Below, piece by piece: positions 8,182 through 16,837 of a stretch of 22,613 nucleotides of DNA; positions within the stretch are counted from its first letter, which is position 1, and each line of letters begins with the position of its first letter. Made by a program: the position numbers and the translations under genes. Source of the DNA: Prevotella sp. UBA5387 (GTDB lineage: Bacteria; Bacteroidota; Bacteroidia; Bacteroidales; Bacteroidaceae). The stretch lies in the NCBI GenBank assembly GCA_002407775.1, contig DHOP01000054.1, positions 1-22,613 on the forward strand, given 5' to 3'. The notes beneath the pieces are model-generated. The model was not told the origin of the DNA. It saw only the letters and a program-made list of their open reading frames with translations, and did no database searches.

Positions 8182-8266
8182 GTGATTCAATTTGATTCAC
8201 TGCGTGATTCAATTTGTTTTACTTTGTGAATCAATTTGATTTACCATGTGATTCAATTTGATTCAC
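8182..8266. repeat. four tandem 19-bp near-palindromes, period 22 bp
   Basis: Units lie at 8182-8200, 8204-8222, 8226-8244 and 8248-8266, each separated by exactly 3 bp (TGC, TTT, CAT). Units 1 and 4 are identical: GTGATTCAATTTGATTCAC. Units 2 and 3 differ at three positions or fewer. Each full unit is its own reverse complement except at three A/T positions (pattern GTGAwTCAAwTTGAwTCAC). A half unit, CGAATCAC, appears at 8281-8288. The array lies about 100 bp upstream of the predicted nadB promoter. It may be a set of operator sites or a repetitive intergenic element; the window alone cannot tell. Confidence 0.9.
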
Positions 8267-8364
8267 ACTCTGAAGTCGTTCGAATCACTGGCACAACTCT
8301 CCCATTCCAGTTCCCTATTTTCCAAAAAACCAAGGCAAGCGGACCTTTTCTTCATAGTTTTTTG

Positions 8365-8372
8365 TAATTTTG
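8365..8372 (+). promoter_or_regulatory. -7 element for the nadBAC operon
   Basis: TAATTTTG matches TAnnTTTG and places the start of transcription about 20 bp before the nadB ATG at 8400. A good -33 TTG is not present at 19-21 bp; only a T-run (8346-8349) lies nearby. An activator or relaxed -33 use is possible. Confidence 0.45.
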
Positions 8373-8399
8373 CGCTTGACTTAAGGTAAGATAGTAATC

Positions 8400-10016
8400 A
8401 TGGTATACAAATTCGATTTTCTCATCATTGGTGGAGGCGTTGCAGGCATGAGTTATGCCTTGAAAGTGGCCAATAGCTGCAAAGGAACGGTGGCAATTAT
8501 CTGCAAAACGACCCTCAACGAGGCAAACACAACAAAAGCACAGGGCGGCATTGCCTCAGTGACCAATCTAAAGGTGGACAATTTTGACAAGCACATAGAA
8601 GATACTATGATTGCTGGCGACTATATATCAGACCGAAAGGCTGTGGAACACGTTGTGCGAAATGCACCTGCAGCTATCGAGGATCTGGTGAGATGGGGAG
8701 TAAACTTTGACCGAAAGGAGAACGGTAACTTTGACCTACACAGAGAAGGAGGACACAGTGAATTCCGTATCCTGCACCATCAAGACGATACTGGTTATGA
8801 AATTCAGAGAGGTCTGATGGACGCAGTACGCGCTAATAAGAATATTACAGTTTTGGAGCACCATTATGCTGTTGAGATTATCACCCAACATCACCTGGGT
8901 GTAGAGGTGACACGACGTACTCCAGACATCGAGTGCTATGGTGCTTACATATTAAACCCTGAGACCCATAAGGTGGACACCTACCTAAGCAGAGTTACCC
9001 TTATGGCAACAGGCGGTACGGGAGCTGTTTATGCAACAACCTCTAACCCCAACATAGCTACCGGTGATGGTATAGCCATGGTCTATCGTGCCAAAGGAAC
9101 AGTGCAGGACATGGAGTTTGTTCAGTTCCACCCCACTGTTTTGTATAACCCAGCAGAAACCCATCCCGCTTTCCTTATTACCGAGGCTATGCGGGGCTAT
9201 GGTGCAATACTGCGTCTACCCAATGGTGAAACCTTCATGGAGAAATATGATAAGCGACTCTCCTTAGCACCTCGTGACATTGTAGCGCGAGCCATCGACC
9301 ATGAAATGAAAATACATGGACTCACTCATGTTTGTCTTGATGTGACCCAGAAAAATGCTAACGAAACCATGAAGCATTTCCCGCATATCTACGCCAAATG
9401 TCTCTCGATAGGTATCAATATCACCAAGGACTATATTCCTGTTTGCCCTAGCGCACATTATATGTGTGGTGGTATCAAAGTAGACTTAAATGCTGAAAGC
9501 AGCATACACAAACTCTATGCTGTAGGTGAATGCTCATGCACAGGGTTACACGGCGGTAATCGCCTAGCAAGTAACTCGCTAATTGAAGCAGTGGTTTATG
9601 CTAAGTCAGCGGCAGAGCATTCTCTAAAAGTCATCGACAACTACGATTTTAACACGAAAGTGCCCGAATGGAACGACGATGGCACTATGACAAACGAGGA
9701 AAAAGTACTCATTGCACAGGACGAGCGTGAGGTAGGACAGATCATGAGCAACTATGTGGGCATCGTGCGAAGCGATCTCCGTCTGAAACGTGCATGGAAA
9801 CGACTAGACCTTCTCTATGAGGAGACAGAAGAACTTTTTAAGCGAGTGAAAGCCACACCTGACATCTGTGAACTACGTAACATTATCAACGTTGGATATC
9901 TCATCACTCGCCAGGCAATAGAACGAAAAGAGAGCCGTGGGCTACACTACACGATTGATTATCCTTGGCATGCCTACGACAACATGAATACAAACGAAAC
10001 AAACACAGAACAATGA
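8400..10016 (+). CDS. nadB: L-aspartate oxidase
   Basis: NadB oxidises L-aspartate to iminoaspartate with FAD, using oxygen or fumarate as acceptor, the first step of de novo NAD synthesis. The 538 residues match the usual length. The FAD-binding Rossmann motif LIIGGGVAGMSYA lies at 8-20, TKAQGGIA at 45-52, the substrate-loop EGGHSEFRILH at 116-126, and QFHPT with H244 at 242-246. APRDIVARAID (290-300) supplies the active-site arginine, and SAHYMCGGIKVD (351-362) is the conserved histidine segment. GECSCTGLHGGNRLASNSL (376-394) is the second FAD contact. The C-terminal helical domain is complete. The TGA stop overlaps the nadA ATG (ATGA at 10013-10016), which suggests translational coupling. 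The protein is cytosolic. Confidence 0.97.
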   Translation: MVYKFDFLIIGGGVAGMSYALKVANSCKGTVAIICKTTLNEANTTKAQGGIASVTNLKVDNFDKHIEDTMIAGDYISDRKAVEHVVRNAPAAIEDLVRWGVNFDRKENGNFDLHREGGHSEFRILHHQDDTGYEIQRGLMDAVRANKNITVLEHHYAVEIITQHHLGVEVTRRTPDIECYGAYILNPETHKVDTYLSRVTLMATGGTGAVYATTSNPNIATGDGIAMVYRAKGTVQDMEFVQFHPTVLYNPAETHPAFLITEAMRGYGAILRLPNGETFMEKYDKRLSLAPRDIVARAIDHEMKIHGLTHVCLDVTQKNANETMKHFPHIYAKCLSIGINITKDYIPVCPSAHYMCGGIKVDLNAESSIHKLYAVGECSCTGLHGGNRLASNSLIEAVVYAKSAAEHSLKVIDNYDFNTKVPEWNDDGTMTNEEKVLIAQDEREVGQIMSNYVGIVRSDLRLKRAWKRLDLLYEETEELFKRVKATPDICELRNIINVGYLITRQAIERKESRGLHYTIDYPWHAYDNMNTNETNTEQ

Positions 10017-11011
10017 ACAAGGTAGACGGAAATTGGGAGAAGAAAGGCTTCATAGACGAGCCCATCTCCGAAACTATCGACCTCAAAGCTGAAATCCGCA
10101 AGTTGTGTCGTGAAAAGAATGCCATCGTCATGGCACATTATTACACCGAGGGCGATGTACAAGATGTTGCCGATTTCGTTGGCGACAGCCTGGCACTGGC
10201 CCAGAAGGCAGCAGCAACTGATGCTCAGATTATCGTGATGTGCGGCGTACACTTCATGGGAGAAACATGTAAGATATTATGTCCTGAGAAGACAGTATTG
10301 GTCCCAGACCTTAACGCATCTTGCTCTTTAGCAGAAAGTTGTCCTTCAGGCGAGTTCCAAAAGTTTGTCGAGGCCCATCCCGATCATACAGTCATTAGTT
10401 ACGTTAACACTACAGCAGCTGTGAAAGCGTTGACCGATGTGGTCGTGACGAGCAGCAATGCGCGACAAATCGTGGAGTCTTTCCCAGAGGATACGCCTAT
10501 TATCTTTGGCCCCGACCAAAATCTCGGAAACTATGTAAACAGTATCACCGGTAGACAAATGCTGCTTTGGAACGGCGCTTGTCATGTACATGAAAAGTTC
10601 TCTGTTGAGCGAATCGTACAATTAAAATCCAAGCATCCACATGCTAAGATACTGGTACATCCAGAATGCAAAGGTGCTTTGGTGAAATTAGCAGACAAAG
10701 TGGGTAGTACAGCTGCACTTATTAAATACAGTCTTACTGATGATGCACAAGAGTATATCGTGGCTACTGAAAGCGGTATCTTACATGAAATGCAAAAGTC
10801 TGCACCACAAAAGGTGTTTATTCCAGCACCACCGGACGACAGCACATGTGCTTGCAACGAGTGTAACTTCATGAAGCTCATCAACCTACGCAAACTCTAC
10901 AATACCTTGAAATATGAGTGGCCGGTGATAGAAGTTGACCCTGAAGTTGCTTCAAAGGCTATCGTACCTATCAACAGAATGCTCGAAATATCCAATAAAC
11001 TAGGTCTATAG
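10013..11011 (+). CDS. nadA: quinolinate synthase
   Basis: NadA condenses iminoaspartate with dihydroxyacetone phosphate to quinolinate, using a [4Fe-4S] cluster with one open coordination site. I take the ATG at 10013, which overlaps the nadB stop, giving 332 residues. An in-frame ATG at 9965 would add 16 residues inside nadB with no family resemblance. Likely cluster ligands are C104 (in DLNASCSLAESC), C190 (in NGACHVHE) and C284 (in CACNECNFMK). Other marks are MAHYYTEGDVQDVADFVGDS (40-59), VNTTAAVKA and the triad segments VTSSNA and HPEC. All three pseudo-repeats of the fold appear present. NadB and NadA act in sequence on an unstable intermediate, so their coupling makes biochemical sense. 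Confidence 0.97.
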   Translation: MNKVDGNWEKKGFIDEPISETIDLKAEIRKLCREKNAIVMAHYYTEGDVQDVADFVGDSLALAQKAAATDAQIIVMCGVHFMGETCKILCPEKTVLVPDLNASCSLAESCPSGEFQKFVEAHPDHTVISYVNTTAAVKALTDVVVTSSNARQIVESFPEDTPIIFGPDQNLGNYVNSITGRQMLLWNGACHVHEKFSVERIVQLKSKHPHAKILVHPECKGALVKLADKVGSTAALIKYSLTDDAQEYIVATESGILHEMQKSAPQKVFIPAPPDDSTCACNECNFMKLINLRKLYNTLKYEWPVIEVDPEVASKAIVPINRMLEISNKLGL

Positions 11012-11073
11012 TAAAGCATCAAATACTGCATTTCATCATTAGAATTTTTCATAGACAAATACAAGACTATAAT

Positions 11074-11949
11074 ATGTTATCCGTAGAAGAACTCAACGAA
11101 AAACTGTTGGACCTCGCCTTTAGCGAGGATATCGGCGAAGGCGACCACACTACCCTATGCTGCATTCCTGTCGATGCAATGGGCGAGAGCCTGTTACTCA
11201 TTAAACAAGAAGGAATTTTTGCAGGAGTAGAGATAGCCAAGCAAGTGTTACATCGCTTCGATTCCGAACTCAAAGTAGAGGTGTTTATTCAAGACGGAAC
11301 ACCCGTAAAGCCCGGAGACATCGTGCTAAGTGTGAAGGGACGGGAGCAAAGTCTATTACAGACAGAGCGGCTATTGCTCAACATCCTGCAACGAATGAGC
11401 GGTATTGCAACGATGACGCACAAATATCAACAGGCACTCATTGATGCAGGTACGAAGACACGAGTTTTGGACACACGCAAAACAACACCAGGAATGCGAA
11501 TGCTTGAAAAGGAAGCCGTCCGTATTGGTGGCGGGATGAACCATCGCATTGGCCTCTTTGACATGATTTTGCTCAAAGACAATCATATTGACTTTTGCGG
11601 TGGCGTACACAATGCTATCTCAAGGGCAAAGCAATACTGCAAGGATTCTGATAAAGACCTTAAGATCGAGTGCGAGGTACGTGACTTTAAGGAGCTTGAT
11701 GAAGCACTTGCAGAAGGATGCGACCGAATCATGTTTGATAACTTTACACCCGAAGATACAAAGAAGGCCATTGAGCTCGTAGGTGGGAGATGTGAAACGG
11801 AGTCAAGTGGTGGTATCACATTCGATAACATGATACCCTATGCCAAAGCAGGCGTAGACTTTATTTCTTTTGGTGCACTTACTCACAGCGTCAAGTGCTT
11901 GGACATGAGTCTTAAGGCTGCAGGCAGCGACAAGTTAACGATAAAGTAG
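11074..11949 (+). CDS. nadC: nicotinate-nucleotide pyrophosphorylase (quinolinate phosphoribosyltransferase)
   Basis: NadC joins quinolinate to PRPP, with loss of CO2 and pyrophosphate, to give nicotinate mononucleotide. The product of 291 residues is normal in length. Motifs: EDIGEGDHTT near the N-terminus (18-27), the QTERLLLNILQRMSGIAT helix (96-113), DTRKTTPGMR (133-142), GGGMNHRIGLFDMILLKDNH (152-171), ECEV (199-202), MFDNF (220-224), SSGGI (244-248) and SFGALTHS (265-272). It follows nadA after 62 bp with no terminator, so it is very probably in the same operon. Its TAG stop abuts the stop of the convergent gene with no base between them. Confidence 0.97.
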   Translation: MLSVEELNEKLLDLAFSEDIGEGDHTTLCCIPVDAMGESLLLIKQEGIFAGVEIAKQVLHRFDSELKVEVFIQDGTPVKPGDIVLSVKGREQSLLQTERLLLNILQRMSGIATMTHKYQQALIDAGTKTRVLDTRKTTPGMRMLEKEAVRIGGGMNHRIGLFDMILLKDNHIDFCGGVHNAISRAKQYCKDSDKDLKIECEVRDFKELDEALAEGCDRIMFDNFTPEDTKKAIELVGGRCETESSGGITFDNMIPYAKAGVDFISFGALTHSVKCLDMSLKAAGSDKLTIK

Positions 11950-11956
11950 CTACTTT
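11943..11956. other. 14-bp palindrome spanning two abutting stop codons
   Basis: AAAGTAGCTACTTT is a perfect palindrome centred between 11949 and 11950. Its left half carries the nadC TAG and its right half the TAG of the minus-strand gene, so both genes end in the same AAG/AAA-TAG context. It has no loop and is a poor hairpin. No other terminator is visible at this convergent junction, so transcripts may overlap here. Confidence 0.6.
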
Positions 11957-14820
11957 TTCTGTTGAACAAGGAATTTGCCATTGGGAAGTAAACCCACGGC
12001 ATCTACCGTGACACGGGTCTCACGACTGTTATTGTAGACTGTCACATGAAATTCGCCATTGGCATCAAGTATAGCATTTGGATTCCAGTATAGCGTACGG
12101 CGGTAATCAGTAGGCGTTGAAGGTTTCATCTTGCTATAATCCGGACAATACTGCTTTTCTGGATAAGTTATTCCTTGGATTACGTACCGGCGATCACGAT
12201 AAGTATAACGTGTTCCATTATCCGGGATTAGTTCATAGACAAGCGTAACATCCTCCATATTGAGTTGCTCTGTATGTGGGTCAGTGTAGTTACGTGGCTC
12301 ATAGTCGGTGTAGAATCTGAAATTCTTTATACGCTTTAAATGTAGGTCCCGAAATACGGATGTTGTGGCACGGTTCTTCAAGCTCTCAATTGTAGAGCTG
12401 AAATTTTGAAAGAATGTGTACTTGTCGAGTTTGGCCTGAACATTATAATCTCGCTTTCTATTCATATTGCCATAAACCGCTTGACAAGCAATCGGAGGAA
12501 AAGTACCCATATTAACCACACCCCACGATAATCCTCGATCGGTAGCTTCGTTATAAAGGTCGTAAGCATCAACAACATATGCGGGCTTTGTGTAGTCTAC
12601 TGCTCTACGAGAGCGCCTTTTGGCCTCAACTTTAACAGTGCCAAGCGTATGTTCTCCTGTCAAGCCTTTAGAATCTCCTTCACCATCAATGATATCCGAA
12701 GGAAGAAGCACATCAGGTAAATGGGTTTGGTAATAGTTGTAAGGATGTGAGAAAACAGGAAAGAACAGGTCTCTCTTAATATAGAAATCGGGATATGATT
12801 CTTCGTCAAGTCTATTTTTATCTTTCCTCGAGGAGAGGGACCTTATCAAGGAGTCTTTCTCTTGATAGGCTGTCATAAACAGGACAGCTTTATCAAAAAA
12901 GGGTGGTAACTGGAAAGTAAACTTCCCTCCATTATTAGTTTTCTGCACTAAGCCTGCGACTTGTCCGTCTTTGGATAACTCAGCCTCGACGAGTACTTCC
13001 TGTGACAGCGTGCCATGGTTGACACCAAGATGAGTATCCACAACTCCGTCAAAGGGAACATCTTCTGAAGCGTTCTCTTGGATACCAAGTTCAGACTCAT
13101 CTTGATCTGTGTTTGAATTGTCAGTGGAAACTTTGTACTGCTCATCATTTCCAACGGTTACAGCTTGTTCCGCACGTTCCAATCCTTCCTCGGCTACACT
13201 CTTTATATTGTTTAATCCCTGTACATCATTGATGGTAAGCAGGTCCACACCTAACTGCTTATTGACCGTACCCTCAATAGTAATACTCTGTTCAGGCTGA
13301 TAGCGAAGACTAATTTGTTTTGGTTTCCCTAAGCCAATGGTTTTGGAAGTCGTAGTAAATTGAGAATATTTGCGCCATCCTTGCACCATCATCAATAGGT
13401 CAAGAGCTTGTTTATGCAGAAAATCATCCTTCTCAAAATAATAAGACGGGGATGCAATGAATCCTTTCAGATCACTGGAAAGCAAAATGTCGGTCATTAT
13501 ATTGCCATCATCATAGGAGGTGTCGTCAGAACGAGTATCTCGCAAACTTACTGAGATTGGCACACTATGAGCAAGGGTTGTCGTCTTGAGAGACACCTGA
13601 ATTGGCTCAAATGGCTGGTAATCCATTTTGTCAGTTGTAGCAAAAAGCGGCTCAACCAAATCATGATGATTGACAAAGAATAACCGATCAGCCAAAACAT
13701 TGCCTTGAGTATCATAAATCTGTAGCTCATTGACTCCCGACGGAAGTAACGCCGCATCAATGTGAAAATTGGTCTCTCCTTGTAGTCTCTTGAAATCATA
13801 AAGTCGCCCTCGACACAAAACAGCATAAGCTTCCACCTGACAATCCCTTGCCTTTACAATAAATTCCAATGAATCGTTGTGTGAAATAGTAGAGTTTTTG
13901 GCTGCCTGATAGGTAACCACAGCGCCCATCGAAAAAGCTTCTGGGAGTTGAAAAGAATAGTTCTTACCATTCCACTGAAAGTTCACCTTTCCAGTACTTC
14001 CAGACATCGGCGGTGTAACATCAAACACACCACGCCCCATATAAGTAGTCTTCACTACTAAAGAGTCATTGAGCTTACCGCTGATATCGACAGCTTTACC
14101 ATCTTGATCAAGAACTTCAAAGGCTACCCTACTCTTCATCCCTTTTACAAGGAGACCTCCCTCAGGGTAAAAAAGGCACTTTATTTCTTTCTTGGGTGTC
14201 CAAGGCATCTCCATTTTTGGACGCTCATAGATATACTTACCATCATAATCACCAGCTTTCATGGGCTTGCTGTAGACTGGAATGATACGACTATATAGTC
14301 CATCCCAATCGCGATAATAGTCTTTTGCCATCTGATTGTTATAGAATCGATGGCGGTCATCAATGGTATATTGTCGATTAGTAACGTTGAAATTTAGCAT
14401 CCAACGTGTGTAGGCACGAATTTCATAATAACCACTATAAAGACTATCTTTTAATGCAAACTGTGCACAAGTTACTCCTTTGTCACTAATGACGACACGC
14501 TGTCTTTCAATGACAAGACCATCTGGTGAAAGCAACTCTACATAAAGCAACTTACTCATATCTGTAGAATGATGGTCGTCTGCTCGCAACACATATGCCT
14601 TATACCAGATAGTGTCGCCTATAAAGTAGCAGTTATTATCCGTATGAACATAGACTTTCTCTTGAATCTGAGGCTTCTCACGAAGCCAAAGTTCCAAGGA
14701 ATCAAGTGTATCTGCCCAACATAAGCTTGGCGATATAGCAAGAATAAAAAGAATGCTATTTGGAAAACACAAGCGTTCTCCAAATAGCATTCTAATAATG
14801 TGTTTAAATAACCTTTGCAT
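11950..14820 (-). CDS. large exported protein with macroglobulin-like (MG2-type) domains
   Basis: This belongs to a Bacteroidota family of about 900 residues, usually described as MG2-domain or TonB-plug-like proteins of unknown function, exported to the periplasm or outer membrane. I choose the ATG at 14820 (956 residues). A TTG two codons earlier is possible; positions here count from it. A signal peptide lies at about 21-38 (SILFILAISPSLCWA). Then come macroglobulin-like beta domains: QEKVYVHTDNNCYFIGDTIW (55-74) is the typical first strand set, a second set is near 215-300, and another is near 395-430. A beta-sandwich at about 515-655 is interrupted by an acidic insert. A plug-like segment follows (GTVKVEAKRRSRR, 729-741), with a closing sandwich DYRRTLYWNPNAIL...FHVTVYNNS (907-934). 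It is the last gene after SusD, 52 bp away. The thioester motif of true alpha-2-macroglobulins was not seen. Confidence 0.75.
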   Translation of the reverse strand: MQRLFKHIIRMLFGERLCFPNSILFILAISPSLCWADTLDSLELWLREKPQIQEKVYVHTDNNCYFIGDTIWYKAYVLRADDHHSTDMSKLLYVELLSPDGLVIERQRVVISDKGVTCAQFALKDSLYSGYYEIRAYTRWMLNFNVTNRQYTIDDRHRFYNNQMAKDYYRDWDGLYSRIIPVYSKPMKAGDYDGKYIYERPKMEMPWTPKKEIKCLFYPEGGLLVKGMKSRVAFEVLDQDGKAVDISGKLNDSLVVKTTYMGRGVFDVTPPMSGSTGKVNFQWNGKNYSFQLPEAFSMGAVVTYQAAKNSTISHNDSLEFIVKARDCQVEAYAVLCRGRLYDFKRLQGETNFHIDAALLPSGVNELQIYDTQGNVLADRLFFVNHHDLVEPLFATTDKMDYQPFEPIQVSLKTTTLAHSVPISVSLRDTRSDDTSYDDGNIMTDILLSSDLKGFIASPSYYFEKDDFLHKQALDLLMMVQGWRKYSQFTTTSKTIGLGKPKQISLRYQPEQSITIEGTVNKQLGVDLLTINDVQGLNNIKSVAEEGLERAEQAVTVGNDEQYKVSTDNSNTDQDESELGIQENASEDVPFDGVVDTHLGVNHGTLSQEVLVEAELSKDGQVAGLVQKTNNGGKFTFQLPPFFDKAVLFMTAYQEKDSLIRSLSSRKDKNRLDEESYPDFYIKRDLFFPVFSHPYNYYQTHLPDVLLPSDIIDGEGDSKGLTGEHTLGTVKVEAKRRSRRAVDYTKPAYVVDAYDLYNEATDRGLSWGVVNMGTFPPIACQAVYGNMNRKRDYNVQAKLDKYTFFQNFSSTIESLKNRATTSVFRDLHLKRIKNFRFYTDYEPRNYTDPHTEQLNMEDVTLVYELIPDNGTRYTYRDRRYVIQGITYPEKQYCPDYSKMKPSTPTDYRRTLYWNPNAILDANGEFHVTVYNNSRETRVTVDAVGLLPNGKFLVQQKK
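14741..14793 (-). terminator. terminator-like hairpin inside the signal-peptide codons
   Basis: On the minus strand a 19-bp stem forms between 14793-14775 and 14768-14750 around a 6-nt loop (GCTTGT), followed by TTTTATTCTT. All 19 positions pair in the minus-strand RNA, one of them as G-U; on the plus strand that pair would be an A-C mismatch. The stem covers codons 10-24 from ATG 14820. It has the shape of a rho-independent terminator downstream of SusD but lies within the next gene's coding sequence. Confidence 0.5.
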
Positions 14821-14872
14821 TACCAATACAACACTAAAATGGATTGTGAAGAAAGGCTAGTCATACTACAGG

Positions 14873-16771
14873 CTATTGAATTGGTAGATACCAGTTACTC
14901 GGATTGCTTAGATCCTTAGTAACATCCTTATAAAGAAGCTTACGAGCCAACCATCTACCACCAAAGTCTGACCCATAGACTCCTGCTGTGTTTTTGTGAC
15001 GCGCCAACCGCATCAGGTCATACCATCGCGTTCCCTCGAAAGCAAACTCCAACTGGTATTCATCACACAACAGATCTTCCATCGCATTGATCTTAGCATT
15101 GAGCGTGTCTTGAGCAGAAGTACCAATAGTGAGGTTAAACGCCTCATTAATTTCATTAATCTTCTTTCCTACAACGGCATCAAACTGATAACCGGAACGG
15201 CCAGGATAGTTACCGTCGCCTGTAATGCCGGCACCATGTTGATGAATTCCCCAGTTGGTTGAGGAATTATTACTGTTTGTCTGAGCTGGAAATAATGACA
15301 CATTAGCCGAAGAAAGGAATGGGTAGACTGTTTGCAACATATCCTTTGATTCCTTGGTGACGTATGTGCGGGTAGAATCAAGAAGCTGTTCCGTAATGCC
15401 TTCCTTTAAGATGGCAAAAGCGAGATCGGGATGTCCTAAACGGTTGAGTGCCTCTGCTAAATGCAAATAAACTGTGGTGTTACGGAATAGGATTACATTA
15501 CCATTATTGTATTTCTCTATCCAAACCTTTGTAGAATCTTCATCTGTTCCCCGTCGTGTTACACTTCTGAGACGTTGATCTCCTAATGGCGCACTATTCA
15601 CATATTGCTGTGGCAATCCTCCAATCACATTTTGATAATAATAGTAAGTAGTGCTATCAGAAAGCGTTTTCAAGGGCATAGAGGGCTCCAATTGTATTTC
15701 ATCTACATATTGCTCGTTGTTGGAACGGACAGTAGAATAATAATTATAACCAAAAGCTAATGGAATGGAGGTCGTAGTTCCCTGTAATCGATTAACGGCC
15801 ATTGGAATATAAGTGATAATGTCTTGAGTACTGTTACTGCTGAAAATACGGTTCCAGTCTGACCCATTATTACTAATAATCATATCGTTGGGGCGCGCCA
15901 ACATTTCTGCATATGTGCGAGGTTGATATGGTGCAGAGATCAATTCCGCATATCTGGTACCAACAGGCTTACTTACGGAAGTCACATATGTAGTATAATG
16001 GAGTGCTGCTTTAGCAAAATCACCACTTTCCAAATACAGCTCACCCAAAATAACATCGACGGGGATATAGCATAATGCAGTATTTATCGCCTTTTGCTGA
16101 CCTGCATTAGTGGAACCTATTGCATGGTTTCCACCTCCATTATTCGGCACACTATAACCAGAATACTGTTCTAGATCTGGAGCTAATCGATCCACAAGAC
16201 CCTTAATGTCAAGTGAGGGGAAATCGTTGCCATTGATCTGAGAGATGCTGGTAAGTGGCTCTGTGAAAAAAGGAACGCTTCCATAGTTACGAGCCAATTG
16301 CAAATATGCCCATGCTCGAAAAGCCTTGACTGCGGCATATTCATGCATCACGACATTGGTAGAACCCGTAAGCAAGGTCGTGTCACGATGGGCCAAGTAG
16401 TAGTTGCAGTTGTTGATGACACGATAATAGACAAAGGCTGAGTCATATTGATTGGCTGCAGTAGCTGAAAAATCATACAACTGTCGAAGATCATTGTCTG
16501 TGTATAAAGTAGTCGACACATTATCTCCCCTTAGCTCTCCCTGAAATACATACTGGTCCGCAAGCTGTTGCATACCTTGCATAATACCGAAAGCAAAGAA
16601 GATGGAGTCTGTCTTGCTAGTTAAGTCTCCTCCGAATATCTGTCTAGTACTATCAGACTCTAACATATTATCACAACTACCCAAACCCAAAGATAAGCAT
16701 ATCAAGCCAATGCCTAACTTTCTAAATGAGACCAGGCGAATATGTTTTGCTTTATTGAATATTGAAATCAT
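14873..16771 (-). CDS. SusD/RagB-family surface lipoprotein
   Basis: SusD-type proteins form the lid on a SusC channel and capture the ligand at the cell surface. The 632 residues begin with a lipoprotein signal whose lipobox LGSC gives C33 as the lipidated residue, followed by DNMLESD, an acidic start that fits export to the surface. The helical repeats follow, including VMHEYAAVKAFRAWAYLQLARNYGSVPFFTEPL (starting near 140), the tetratricopeptide-like core typical of SusD. Near the C-terminus CDEYQLEFAFEGTRWYDLMRLARH matches the family's ELAFEGhRWfDL signature. It starts 66 bp after the SusC stop on the same strand. Nothing in it identifies the ligand. A glycan is the common case, but peptide-binding RagB members exist. 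Confidence 0.93.
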   Translation of the reverse strand: MISIFNKAKHIRLVSFRKLGIGLICLSLGLGSCDNMLESDSTRQIFGGDLTSKTDSIFFAFGIMQGMQQLADQYVFQGELRGDNVSTTLYTDNDLRQLYDFSATAANQYDSAFVYYRVINNCNYYLAHRDTTLLTGSTNVVMHEYAAVKAFRAWAYLQLARNYGSVPFFTEPLTSISQINGNDFPSLDIKGLVDRLAPDLEQYSGYSVPNNGGGNHAIGSTNAGQQKAINTALCYIPVDVILGELYLESGDFAKAALHYTTYVTSVSKPVGTRYAELISAPYQPRTYAEMLARPNDMIISNNGSDWNRIFSSNSTQDIITYIPMAVNRLQGTTTSIPLAFGYNYYSTVRSNNEQYVDEIQLEPSMPLKTLSDSTTYYYYQNVIGGLPQQYVNSAPLGDQRLRSVTRRGTDEDSTKVWIEKYNNGNVILFRNTTVYLHLAEALNRLGHPDLAFAILKEGITEQLLDSTRTYVTKESKDMLQTVYPFLSSANVSLFPAQTNSNNSSTNWGIHQHGAGITGDGNYPGRSGYQFDAVVGKKINEINEAFNLTIGTSAQDTLNAKINAMEDLLCDEYQLEFAFEGTRWYDLMRLARHKNTAGVYGSDFGGRWLARKLLYKDVTKDLSNPSNWYLPIQ

Positions 16772-16837
16772 AATCTTTTTCTTTAATGGTTTTATCTTTC
16801 TAATTCATCAGTGAACATTCCTTCAACTGAAGAGCCT

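Noticed and set aside
8182..8266. Possible short CRISPR array
   Set aside because: The spacers are only 3 bp long and the units are near-palindromic throughout, so the pattern is a tandem repeat, not a CRISPR array, despite cas3 in the same window.
9965..10012. Upstream in-frame ATG for nadA adding 16 residues
   Set aside because: The extension lies inside nadB and is unlike NadA N-termini; the ATG at 10013 overlaps the nadB stop in the usual ATGA arrangement.
14821..14826. TTG start two codons before the ATG of the macroglobulin-like gene
   Set aside because: A normal ATG follows at 14820 and the two extra residues add nothing to the signal peptide.
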